Assembly: GCA_027076905.1 (NCBI GenBank)
Contig: JALTGP010000065.1
Location: 1 to 35,523, forward strand
DNA: 35,523 nucleotides
Reading direction: 5' to 3'
Source of the DNA: Campylobacteraceae bacterium
GTDB lineage: Bacteria; Campylobacterota; Campylobacteria; Campylobacterales; Sulfurovaceae
Shown here: one piece after another, positions 1 through 6,744 of the stretch
How the letters are laid out: each line of letters begins with the position of its first letter
Position numbering within the stretch: position 1 is the stretch's first letter
Made by a program: the position numbers and the translations under genes
The notes under the pieces: model-generated
The model's input: only the letters and a program-made list of their open reading frames with translations
Told to the model about the DNA's origin: nothing
Database searches by the model: none

Positions 1-1002
1 GTTAAAGTTCTTGATGCACTTTCTGCTAATCTTGGCTTTAATTTAGAGTATCATGAGATGCTTATGGGTGGCTCTGCTATTGATGAGACGGGTGTTCCTT
101 TGCCTGATGAGACAATACAGGGTGTAAAAACTTGTGATGCTATACTTTTTGGTGCTATTGGTGGACCAAAATGGGACAACCTAGAGCGTCATCTTCGTCC
201 AGAATCTGGTCTTTTAGCACTTAGAAAAGAGATGGGAACATTTGCAAACTTGCGTCCTGCTATTGTTTATGATGAGTTAGTCAACGCCTCAACCCTAAAG
301 TCTGACGTGGTTAAAGGTGTAGATATTATGGTGGTTCGTGAGCTTACAGGGGGAATTTATTTTGGTCAACCAAGAGAGCTTCTTGCAGATAGAGCCTACA
401 ACACAATGGTCTATACCCGTGAAGAGGTTGAGAGAATCGCACATGTTGCTTTTGAGATTGCAATGAAGCGTGACAAACGTATCTGCTCAGTAGACAAAGC
501 CAATGTACTTGAAGTGAGTCAATTTTGGAGAGAGACGGTCATAGAAGTTGCCAAAGAGTACCCAGAAGTTGAGTTAACACATATGTACGTGGATAACGCA
601 GCAATGCAACTTATCCGAAATCCAAAACAGTTTGATGTGATTTTGACAGGAAATATCTTTGGAGATATCCTTTCGGATGCTGCTAGTATGTTAAGTGGTT
701 CTATTGGTCTACTTCCTAGTGCCAGTACAGGAAAAGGGGTAGGACTCTATGAACCAATCCACGGCTCTGCTCCTGATATCGCAGGTCAAGGGATAGCCAA
801 TCCATTAGCAACCATATCAAGTGCTTCTATGATGCTAAGATATGCACTAGGAGAGAATGAAGCATCGGATAAGATAGATGAGGCTGTGAAGAAATCCCTT
901 AAGCAGGGTTATAGAACAGGAGACTTAGGTGCATATGATGCCAAAGAGATTTGTTCTTGTTCGGAGATTGGTGATATTATCGCTCGGTATGTTTCTAAAT
1001 AA
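1..1002 (+). CDS. leuB: 3-isopropylmalate dehydrogenase, 5'-truncated by window edge
   Basis: Cytoplasmic enzyme of leucine biosynthesis that oxidises and decarboxylates 3-isopropylmalate with NAD+. The frame is open from base 1 (reads [13 protein letters not shown]) into the segment [19 protein letters not shown], so the Met codon at 58 is internal and roughly the first 20 residues are missing. Family motifs are clear: [10 protein letters not shown], the arginine-rich substrate loop ([18 protein letters not shown]), [11 protein letters not shown], the YVDNAAMQL segment and the metal-binding [10 protein letters not shown], followed by the NAD-binding [15 protein letters not shown] stretch. 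It ends in front of a hairpin shared with the convergent small gene. No frameshift is visible. The identification is firm; the leu operon context lies outside the window. Confidence 0.95.
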   Translation, partial: VKVLDALSANLGFNLEYHEMLMGGSAIDETGVPLPDETIQGVKTCDAILFGAIGGPKWDNLERHLRPESGLLALRKEMGTFANLRPAIVYDELVNASTLKSDVVKGVDIMVVRELTGGIYFGQPRELLADRAYNTMVYTREEVERIAHVAFEIAMKRDKRICSVDKANVLEVSQFWRETVIEVAKEYPEVELTHMYVDNAAMQLIRNPKQFDVILTGNIFGDILSDAASMLSGSIGLLPSASTGKGVGLYEPIHGSAPDIAGQGIANPLATISSASMMLRYALGENEASDKIDEAVKKSLKQGYRTGDLGAYDAKEICSCSEIGDIIARYVSK

Positions 1003-1017
1003 TTTTAAAAATATAAT

Positions 1018-1046
1018 GTTGTAACGAATTTAAAATTCGTTACAAC
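1018..1046. terminator. Perfect 13-bp inverted repeat between convergent genes, likely terminator
   Basis: GTTGTAACGAATT (1018-1030), loop TAA, then AATTCGTTACAAC (1034-1046). It sits between the leuB stop and the stop of the minus-strand small gene. Read on the minus strand it is followed by a T-rich tract (ATTATATTTTT), which fits an intrinsic terminator for that gene. On the plus strand no T run follows, so termination of leuB here is less certain. Confidence 0.6.
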
Positions 1047-1048
1047 AG

Positions 1049-1354
1049 CTACTCTTCTATAATTTCCTCTTTAAGAGGTTTATCAACTGCTTTGGCAATC
1101 ACCTCTACATAACATTCATGCCAACCATCAGCAACAACAGAGTTTAATTGAGTTGAAATCTCCTCAAAGGTACACTCTGTAGCCAAGTCTGCTGTTTTTC
1201 CAAATTTACATTCAAAATCCCAATACATGGTTTTCTTGTTAGGTAAATCTTTTTTCTTTTCACGCTTTGCATATTTTCGAAGCTCATTTTTAATCGCATC
1301 AACTGCTCTATCTGGTTTAAGTCTATCTTGTTCTATTTTGAACACTTTTTTCAT
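1049..1354 (-). CDS. Small conserved protein, DUF6172-like
   Basis: A 101-residue soluble, charged protein without signal peptide or membrane segment. It has a lysine-rich middle (KYAKREKKKDLP) followed by an aromatic/acidic patch (YWDFECKFG), then FEEISTQL and GWHECYVEVIAKA, and an acidic tail. This pattern recalls the short DUF6172 family of proteobacteria, which has no known function; the family call is from memory of the motif, not from a search. The start has a good ribosome site (AGAGG about seven bases upstream) and a TATAAT box lies 28 bases upstream on the minus strand. It is divergent from the patatin gene and convergent with leuB, so it is probably monocistronic. Confidence 0.6.
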   Translation of the reverse strand: MKKVFKIEQDRLKPDRAVDAIKNELRKYAKREKKKDLPNKKTMYWDFECKFGKTADLATECTFEEISTQLNSVVADGWHECYVEVIAKAVDKPLKEEIIEE

Positions 1355-1382
1355 TTTATACCTCTGTGGGTTAATTTTTGAT

Positions 1383-1388
1383 ATTATA
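1383..1388 (-). promoter_or_regulatory. Predicted -10 box for the DUF6172-like gene
   Basis: TATAAT on the minus strand, 28 bases upstream of the small gene's ATG, in the 53-base gap to the divergent patatin gene. The overlapping plus-strand sequence GATATTATATC could serve the patatin gene in the other direction. No clear -35 box, as is usual in Campylobacterota. Confidence 0.4.
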
Positions 1389-1407
1389 TCTAAAAAGGCT
1401 ATATTTA

Positions 1408-2163
1408 ATGAAAATTACACTCAGTTTAAGTGGTGGAGGATTACGAGGAGCAGCTCATGTTGGGGTTATTAAATTTTTAGAGGAGCAAGGGGTTGAGGTG
1501 ACAGCTGTTGCAGGAAGTAGTGCAGGGGCAATTGTGGGACTTTTTTTAGCATATGGACTAAAGAGTAAGGATATGCTTGAGTTTCTAAATAATTTAGAGA
1601 AAAAAGAACTTTTTGTTTGGGCTAGTGATTCTGTTGGGATTTTTAGCATGAAAAAATTAGAAAATAAACTAAGAGGGATAATCGAAATAGATGACTATCG
1701 TAACCTAAAAATTCCACTCTATACCTGTGTTACAGATATAGATACAGGAGAGAAATGCTATATAAAAGAGGGAGACCCCATCGAGTACACCATTGCCTCA
1801 TCAACCATAACACCACTTTTTGAAGCAAAGAAAATAGGAAAAAATACCTATATAGATGGTGGTTTTTCGGATAATCTTCCCGTTAAACCTCTAAAAATCT
1901 ATGATGAAAAAAACCTAGCTATCAACATAAACCCCCTTAGAGGTGAGGATTTAGATAGTTTTAAATCTCTTCTAATTCGTTCAATTCTTATTATGATTCG
2001 TTCAAATTCCATGCCGTCTAAAAAATTAACTGATGCCTACTTAGAGATAAAAGGGGTCTCTCATATGCATCTTTTTAACTTCTCAGAGATAGATATGGCA
2101 TATAAAGCAGGGTATGATGAGATAAAAGCCAATTGGGGGGAATTGTCTAAAAAGTTGCTATAA
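1408..2163 (+). CDS. Patatin-like phospholipase family protein
   Basis: A 251-residue serine acyl hydrolase of the bacterial patatin/RssA-like type, expected to act on acyl esters such as phospholipids; the real substrate is unknown. The glycine-rich oxyanion-hole motif GGGLRG is at residues 9-14, the nucleophile elbow GSSAG at 36-40 (Ser38) and the catalytic aspartate in DGGFSDNLPV at Asp150, so the Ser-Asp dyad is complete. There is no signal peptide, so it is probably cytoplasmic. I chose the ATG at 1408 because the family N-terminus begins a few residues before GGG and AAAAAGG lies upstream; an upstream in-frame ATG at 1378 would only add ten residues from the promoter region. Its 3' end contains a likely promoter for purU. 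Confidence 0.85.
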   Translation: MKITLSLSGGGLRGAAHVGVIKFLEEQGVEVTAVAGSSAGAIVGLFLAYGLKSKDMLEFLNNLEKKELFVWASDSVGIFSMKKLENKLRGIIEIDDYRNLKIPLYTCVTDIDTGEKCYIKEGDPIEYTIASSTITPLFEAKKIGKNTYIDGGFSDNLPVKPLKIYDEKNLAININPLRGEDLDSFKSLLIRSILIMIRSNSMPSKKLTDAYLEIKGVSHMHLFNFSEIDMAYKAGYDEIKANWGELSKKLL

Positions 2164-2164
2164 T
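2159..2164 (+). promoter_or_regulatory. Predicted -10 box of purU
   Basis: GCTATAATTCCC overlaps the stop codon of the patatin gene, 29 bases before the purU ATG. The same GCTATAATCCC arrangement occurs on the minus strand in front of ileS, which supports it as a genome-typical promoter. Confidence 0.45.
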
Positions 2165-2192
2165 TCCCATAAATATAACCGAGAGGAAAAAA

Positions 2193-3029
2193 ATGGAACT
2201 AAGAGCAAGAGTACTAATAGATTGTGAAGATAACAAAGGGTTGGTGTATAAAATCTCAAAAGTTTTTTACGATAGAGATTTAAATATAGAGAACAACAGA
2301 GAGTTTGTGGACAAAGAGCATGGTAGGTTTTTTATGCGTACTGTGGTAACAGGTGATTTTGATAGCAATGAGTTAAAAGAAGCTTTAAAAGAGGTTATTC
2401 CCTCTTTAGCAAATTTACAATTTATCGAACCAAAACGTAAAAAAATAGTTATTTTAGCAACAAAAGAGTCTCACGCTTTGGGGGATATCCTTATCCGTCA
2501 TGAGGCTGGTGAGTTGGATGCTGATATTGAAGCAGTGATTGCCAATCATGATACACTAGAGGGGTTAGTAAAACGTTTTGATATTCCTTTCTTTAAAGTG
2601 AGTGCTGATGGTTTAAGTCGTGAAGAGCATGAGGTTGAAGTTATGAAGATAATAGACCAATATCAGTTTGATTATATTGTTTTAGCGAAATATATGCGTA
2701 TTTTAACCCCTATTTTTGTCTCCACTTATAGTAAAAAAATAATCAATATACACCATTCGTTTCTACCTGCTTTTATAGGTGCAAACCCATATAAACAAGC
2801 TCATAAACGAGGTGTTAAAATTATTGGAGCAACGGCTCACTTTGTTACCGATGACCTAGATGAAGGTCCAATTATCGCCCAAGAGGTTATCCCTGTTAAC
2901 CACCGTTTGGAGTGGAGAGATATGCAAAGAGCAGGGCGTGATGTGGAGAAGATTGTTCTATCTCGGGCATTGAGTTTGGTCTTAAATGATAGGGTCTTTG
3001 TTCATGGAAATAAGACAATAATTTTTTAA
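2193..3029 (+). CDS. purU: Formyltetrahydrofolate deformylase
   Basis: Cytoplasmic enzyme that hydrolyses 10-formyl-tetrahydrofolate to tetrahydrofolate and formate, balancing one-carbon pools and supplying formate. At 278 residues it has the family length. An N-terminal ACT domain (about 3-85, starting with RVLIDCEDNKGLVYKIS) is followed by a formyltransferase-fold domain with the catalytic region NIHHSFLPAFIGANPYKQA and the DDLDEGPIIAQ aspartate motif. GAGAGGAAAAAA precedes the ATG and gives a good ribosome site. Its stop codon overlaps that of the convergent nth gene by four bases, with no room for a dedicated terminator. A related amidotransferase or GART is unlikely because of the ACT domain. 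Confidence 0.93.
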   Translation: MELRARVLIDCEDNKGLVYKISKVFYDRDLNIENNREFVDKEHGRFFMRTVVTGDFDSNELKEALKEVIPSLANLQFIEPKRKKIVILATKESHALGDILIRHEAGELDADIEAVIANHDTLEGLVKRFDIPFFKVSADGLSREEHEVEVMKIIDQYQFDYIVLAKYMRILTPIFVSTYSKKIINIHHSFLPAFIGANPYKQAHKRGVKIIGATAHFVTDDLDEGPIIAQEVIPVNHRLEWRDMQRAGRDVEKIVLSRALSLVLNDRVFVHGNKTIIF

Positions 3030-3682
3030 ACTCTAAAAGTTTCACTGGTACGACAATAATCCGTTAAAAAACAGCCATCACATTCGGGTTTGATAGCTTT
3101 GCACTTATATCGTCCAAAGAGAACTATCGCTTGATGGAGTAGATGGAGGTCTGTTTTAAACTTTTTACTAAGAGTCTCTTCTGTTTTTATGGCTGTTTTA
3201 TCATCAGATAGTCCTAAGCGATGAGCAACCCGAAAAACATGGGTATCTACTGCCATAAGGTTTGCTCCTGTGTATTCAATAAGCACGACATTGGCAGTCT
3301 TTTGTCCTACTCCTGCTAGTTTGACCAACTCATCTCTGACTTTTGGAATTTCTCCTTTATAATTCTCAATAACAGATTGAGCCATTTTGATGAGATTTTT
3401 AGATTTGTTGTTATAAAAAGAGCAGGTATTAAGATAGCTTTTTACTTCATCTAAATCAGCATTGGCAAGTGCAATAGGAGTAGGATAGGCTTCAAAGAGG
3501 GCAGGGGTGATTATGTTAACCCTCTTGTCAGTGCATTGTGCTGAGAGCATGACGGCGATAAGAAGCTCATAAATATTATTGTAGTTTAGCTCTGTAATAG
3601 AGTTTGGATAGTGTTGGAGAAATAGGACTTTAATTGTCTCTATCTCTTTTTTTGTTGCTTTTTTTATAGCTGTTTTTCTCAT
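3026..3682 (-). CDS. nth: Endonuclease III, DNA glycosylase/AP lyase
   Basis: Base-excision repair enzyme that removes oxidised pyrimidines and cleaves at abasic sites. The helix-hairpin-helix LAGVGQKTANVV carries catalytic Lys128, and Asp146 lies in VDTHVFRVAHRLGL. The C-terminal [4Fe-4S] cluster is complete: C194-x6-C201-x2-C204-x5-C210. Length (218) is normal. The N-terminal ten residues are unusually lysine-rich (MRKTAIKKATKKE). It is convergent with purU and divergent from the chaperone gene; nth-(peb4)-fba adjacency matches the order I recall from Campylobacter jejuni (Cj0595c-Cj0597), which supports phylum placement. Confidence 0.95.
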   Translation of the reverse strand: MRKTAIKKATKKEIETIKVLFLQHYPNSITELNYNNIYELLIAVMLSAQCTDKRVNIITPALFEAYPTPIALANADLDEVKSYLNTCSFYNNKSKNLIKMAQSVIENYKGEIPKVRDELVKLAGVGQKTANVVLIEYTGANLMAVDTHVFRVAHRLGLSDDKTAIKTEETLSKKFKTDLHLLHQAIVLFGRYKCKAIKPECDGCFLTDYCRTSETFRV

Positions 3683-3750
3683 CTAAAAATATTAGGGTTT
3701 TTTTCTTAAATTAAGATAAATTTGTTTACTAATCGTTTATTATTTTAAGA

Positions 3751-3756
3751 TATAAT
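3751..3756 (+). promoter_or_regulatory. Predicted -10 box of the peb4-fbaA unit
   Basis: TATAAT in a T-rich upstream context (TTTACTAATCGTTTATTATTTTAAGA), 53 bases before the peb4 ATG. No -35 consensus, but runs of T with helical spacing upstream are typical for sigma70 promoters in this phylum. Confidence 0.5.
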
Positions 3757-3809
3757 GGTTGAAATATGTTTATGTTAATATTAGTTTAAGATAAGGAACT
3801 ACCTTTGTT

Positions 3810-4619
3810 ATGAAAAGTATATTTAATTTTTTAATCCTATTAGCACTTTTTAGTTTAACTCTATTTGCAGAAATTATTGCTTCTATTAATCACAAAAATG
3901 TAACTCGTGAAGATGTTGACTATTTTCTTATCAAGAGTATTCCTGGAACAAAGTATGAACTGATGAGTGCTATGGATAAACGAAAAGTTGTTAATCAACT
4001 TGTGGATAGGGTATTGTATTTAGATGTGGCAAAAAGAGAGCATATAGAAGAGGATTCCGAGTATCAACAGATATTAAAAAGAGAATCTGAAAATCTTATG
4101 TTGACGGTGTGGATGAAGAGACGAGCAGAGCGTATACCTGTTAGTGATGCAGAGGTTAGAGAGTATTATAATACTCATCCTCATGAGTTTAGGCAAGTAG
4201 CTGCAGCTTCTGCTCGGCATATTTTGGTGCAGACTCTCTCTGAGGCAAGAGATATCATCTCTCAACTTGAAAAGAGTAAAAACTTAGAAAAAAGATTTAT
4301 TGCATTAGCAAAACAAAAATCTACGGGACCTAGCTCTATCAATGGGGGAGACCTAGGATGGTTTAATCACGACCAGATGGTCAAAGAGTTTTCTGATGCG
4401 GCAATGCAACTAAACGTAGGAGAGATAAGTAGAGTTCCTGTAAAAACACATTTTGGATACCATATTATCTATCTAACTGCCAAGCGTCCAGCAGGTAAAA
4501 TAGAGCTTGAAAAGGTGCAAAAAACCATTAAAAAAGTGATTCGAGCTAAAAAGTTTAAAAAATATTTAGAACAGTTACGTGAAAAGTTGAAGAAATCTGC
4601 CAAAATTAGTGTAAAATAG
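3810..4619 (+). CDS. peb4: Periplasmic peptidyl-prolyl isomerase/chaperone, Peb4 (Cbf2)/SurA-like
   Basis: A 269-residue secreted folding factor expected to help outer-membrane proteins through the periplasm. The first 20 residues form a signal peptide (basic MK, then FLILLALFSLTLFA). A SurA-like N-terminal chaperone region follows, then one parvulin domain (about 132-230) with the typical ARHILV start, GGDLGWF and THFGYHIIYL motifs, and a basic C-terminal helix rich in lysine. Only one parvulin domain is present, as in Peb4 and unlike E. coli SurA. It is followed 26 bases later by fbaA in the same direction, the arrangement seen in Campylobacter. Start chosen because it gives an intact signal peptide. 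Confidence 0.85.
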   Translation: MKSIFNFLILLALFSLTLFAEIIASINHKNVTREDVDYFLIKSIPGTKYELMSAMDKRKVVNQLVDRVLYLDVAKREHIEEDSEYQQILKRESENLMLTVWMKRRAERIPVSDAEVREYYNTHPHEFRQVAAASARHILVQTLSEARDIISQLEKSKNLEKRFIALAKQKSTGPSSINGGDLGWFNHDQMVKEFSDAAMQLNVGEISRVPVKTHFGYHIIYLTAKRPAGKIELEKVQKTIKKVIRAKKFKKYLEQLREKLKKSAKISVK

Positions 4620-4645
4620 CAAAAAAAATATAAGGTGTTTAAAAT

Positions 4646-5722
4646 ATGGCGAAAAAAATATTAGATTTCTTACCCAGTGGTGTACTAAGTGGCGATGAGG
4701 TTCAAGAACTATTTTCTATAGCAAAAAGTGAAGGTTTCGCTATTCCAGCTGTTAATGTAGTGGGAACATCTTCTGTTAATGCGACGTTGGAGGCAGCATC
4801 AAAAGTGAACTCTCCTATTATTATTCAGTTCTCTAATGGTGGTGGAGACTTTTATGCAGGAAAAGGATTAAATTCTGACCAACGTGCTATCTTGGGAACA
4901 ATATCAGGTGCAAAACATGTTCATACCGTAGCAAAAGCGTATGGTGTTCCTGTGTTGCTACATACTGACCATGCAGCTAGAAAACTGCTTCCTTGGATAG
5001 ATGCACTGCTTGATGCAAGTGAAGAGCATTTTAACGCATATGGAAAACCTCTTTTCTCCTCTCATATGATTGACCTCTCAGAAGAGCCTATTGAGAAGAA
5101 TATTGCTACGTGTAAAGCTTATTTAGAGAGAATGTCAAAGATTGGTATTACATTAGAGATAGAGTTGGGAGTAACAGGTGGAGAAGAGGATGGTGTGGAC
5201 AATACTGATGTTGACAATGCTCTATTGTATACCCAACCAGAAGAGGTAGCCTATGCTTATGAGGAGCTTAAAAAGGTATCTGATGGTGGTTTTACCATTG
5301 CTGCTTCATTTGGAAATGTTCATGGTGTCTATAAACCTGGAAATGTTGTGCTAACCCCAACTATATTGGACAACTCTCAAAAGTATATTCAAGAGAAGTT
5401 TAATACCGATGAGAAGCCTGTTAATTTTGTATTTCATGGGGGGTCAGGCTCAACACTAGAAGAGATAAGAGAGGGCATCTCGTATGGGGTTATTAAAATG
5501 AACATTGACACTGATACACAGTGGGCATATTGGGATGGTATTAGAGGTTATATTGAGCAATATCATGCTTATTTACAAGGACAAATTGGAAATCCAGAGG
5601 GTGAAGATAAGCCAAATAAGAAGTATTATGACCCTAGAAAATGGCTACGAGAGGGAGAACTTTCTGTTGTTAAAAGATTGGAACAAGCCTATTCTGACTT
5701 GAATTGCTTGAATAGAAATTAA
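4646..5722 (+). CDS. fbaA: Class II fructose-1,6-bisphosphate aldolase
   Basis: Zinc-dependent aldolase of glycolysis and gluconeogenesis, cytoplasmic, interconverting fructose-1,6-bisphosphate with dihydroxyacetone phosphate and glyceraldehyde-3-phosphate. At 358 residues it has the class IIA length. Asp108 and His109 lie in HTDHAARK, and the other two zinc-ligand histidines are His226 (GNVHGVYKPG) and His264 (FHGGSGST); the last two have the same numbers as I recall for E. coli FbaA. The NIDTDTQWAYW segment near the end is the phosphate/substrate region. It probably shares a transcript with peb4. In an autotrophic relative it would mainly serve gluconeogenesis, which is inference. Confidence 0.96.
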   Translation: MAKKILDFLPSGVLSGDEVQELFSIAKSEGFAIPAVNVVGTSSVNATLEAASKVNSPIIIQFSNGGGDFYAGKGLNSDQRAILGTISGAKHVHTVAKAYGVPVLLHTDHAARKLLPWIDALLDASEEHFNAYGKPLFSSHMIDLSEEPIEKNIATCKAYLERMSKIGITLEIELGVTGGEEDGVDNTDVDNALLYTQPEEVAYAYEELKKVSDGGFTIAASFGNVHGVYKPGNVVLTPTILDNSQKYIQEKFNTDEKPVNFVFHGGSGSTLEEIREGISYGVIKMNIDTDTQWAYWDGIRGYIEQYHAYLQGQIGNPEGEDKPNKKYYDPRKWLREGELSVVKRLEQAYSDLNCLNRN

Positions 5723-5848
5723 AGTAAAAAATTTGTTTTATTTTTTAATTTTTATTTTAAAAAGTGTGTGAGAATTTTTCAAAAGAGATAAAAAATTATG
5801 CAAATTAAAATTTTTTTTAAATCTTAACAAAAAAATAATTTTTCATGA

Positions 5849-5854
5849 TATACT
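5849..5854 (+). promoter_or_regulatory. Predicted -10 box of the LysM-protein gene
   Basis: GATATACTCTTG in the very A+T-rich gap after fbaA, 30 bases before the ATG at 5885; a second candidate TATAAA lies at about 5860. AGAAGGA follows as ribosome site. Confidence 0.4.
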
Positions 5855-5884
5855 CTTGTTATAAATATATAAGAAGGAATTTAA

Positions 5885-6565
5885 ATGAATAGAGTAATTT
5901 TAGTTACTGGGTGTATGTTACTATTGAGTAGTGTCTCAAGTATGGCAAATGAGTTGGATGAGATTAATATTATAGATGAGTCACCAAAATCTTCTCTTTA
6001 TAATAAAGGTCCTATTTTGGTATGCAAGAAGCATACCGATAAAAAAGAGGAATCCTGTTCAAAAAAAGCAGAAGATTTAATTTTGGAGGGTCTACCTACT
6101 AGTCAGCAGTTAGAGGAGATTGATATAGAGGATAAAACAGAGAAAAATCTAATTAAAGAACAACTCTCTGATATTTTAAATGAGCTTACAAAACTTAAAA
6201 AGGCACAAAAAGCAGATAGAGAGACCATTAGTGAGTTAAAAAAAGTTATTAAAGTACTCTCTGTCAAAAAGGTAACCAATCCTAAAAAAAAGTTGCATAT
6301 TATTAAAGAGAGTATAAAGAAAATTACGGATAAAAAAGATAAAGTTTATACTAAAACATTAATCAGAAAACCAATTAAAGAGATATCACGAGATGAGAAA
6401 AGGGTTATGATTGAAGTCCAAAATAATGAATCATTGTCAACATATGCACAATACTACTATAATGATAATACCAAATATTATAAAATCTACAAAGCAAACA
6501 AAGACAAAATAAATAAGAATTTTCAAATTACCATTGGAAGTCAATTGAGTATCCCACTACCATAG
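5885..6565 (+). CDS. Secreted LysM-domain protein with coiled coil
   Basis: A 226-residue protein likely bound to peptidoglycan in the periplasm or cell envelope. Residues 1-22 form a signal peptide ending SSMANE. A charged, lysine- and glutamate-rich middle (about 65-165) is predicted to be helical or coiled coil. The C-terminus (about 173-226) fits a LysM fold: VMIEVQNNESLSTYAQYYY, then YKIYKANKDKI and a closing IGSQLSIPLP strand typical of the domain. Two cysteines at about 47 and 58 (VCKK, SCSKK) could form a disulfide. No enzymatic domain is present. It has its own promoter and a hairpin directly behind it, so it is probably monocistronic. I cannot assign a specific role. Confidence 0.7.
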   Translation: MNRVILVTGCMLLLSSVSSMANELDEINIIDESPKSSLYNKGPILVCKKHTDKKEESCSKKAEDLILEGLPTSQQLEEIDIEDKTEKNLIKEQLSDILNELTKLKKAQKADRETISELKKVIKVLSVKKVTNPKKKLHIIKESIKKITDKKDKVYTKTLIRKPIKEISRDEKRVMIEVQNNESLSTYAQYYYNDNTKYYKIYKANKDKINKNFQITIGSQLSIPLP

Positions 6566-6576
6566 GGGAGTGAAGT

Positions 6577-6610
6577 TATGAACTAGCTCTTTAGCTAGAG
6601 CCAGTTCATA
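6577..6610. terminator. Hairpin between convergent LysM gene and small membrane-peptide gene
   Basis: TATGAACTAGCTCT (6577-6590) and AGAGCCAGTTCATA (6597-6610) pair over 14 positions with one mismatch on the plus strand, which becomes a G-U pair on the minus strand. The loop is 6 bases. It lies 12 bases after the LysM stop and 16 bases beyond the stop of the minus-strand peptide gene, so it can end both transcripts. T runs nearby are short, so the strength is uncertain. Confidence 0.55.
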
Positions 6611-6625
6611 GATAGACTTTTAAAA

Positions 6626-6742
6626 CTAAGTTTTTCGTTTATAATACTCCACCACCAAAAGCCCAATCCCAACAACAATCAAGATGAAAACTATAGAGCC
6701 TATAATCACTTCTGATTGAATAGGTTGGCTTAAATTAAACAT
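6626..6742 (-). CDS. Small single-pass membrane peptide (38 aa) downstream of ileS
   Basis: An open frame of 38 codons begins two bases after the ileS stop. It has a well-placed ribosome site inside the end of ileS (TTGAGG, seven bases before ATG). The product starts MFNLSQPIQSEV, then has an uninterrupted hydrophobic stretch of about 20 residues (IIGSIVFILIVVGIGLLVV) and ends with a basic anchor (EYYKRKT), the classic layout of a small N-out single-span protein. The composition, spacing to ileS and terminator behind it argue for a real gene co-transcribed with ileS. It is too short for ordinary gene finders. The family is not recognised; small subunits of respiratory or transport complexes look similar. 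Confidence 0.6.
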   Translation of the reverse strand: MFNLSQPIQSEVIIGSIVFILIVVGIGLLVVEYYKRKT

Positions 6743-6744
6743 GA

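Noticed and set aside
1227-1472. Plus-strand frame of 81 codons across the DUF6172-like gene and the patatin start
   Set aside because: It is antisense to one gene and out of frame with the other; the hydrophobic composition comes from the reverse reading of a lysine-rich segment.
5716-5765. A+T-only imperfect inverted repeat after fbaA as terminator
   Set aside because: AAATTAAAGTAAAAAA against TTTTATTTTTTAATTT pairs only by low-complexity A/T runs with mismatches; no stable G+C stem, so I do not call it.
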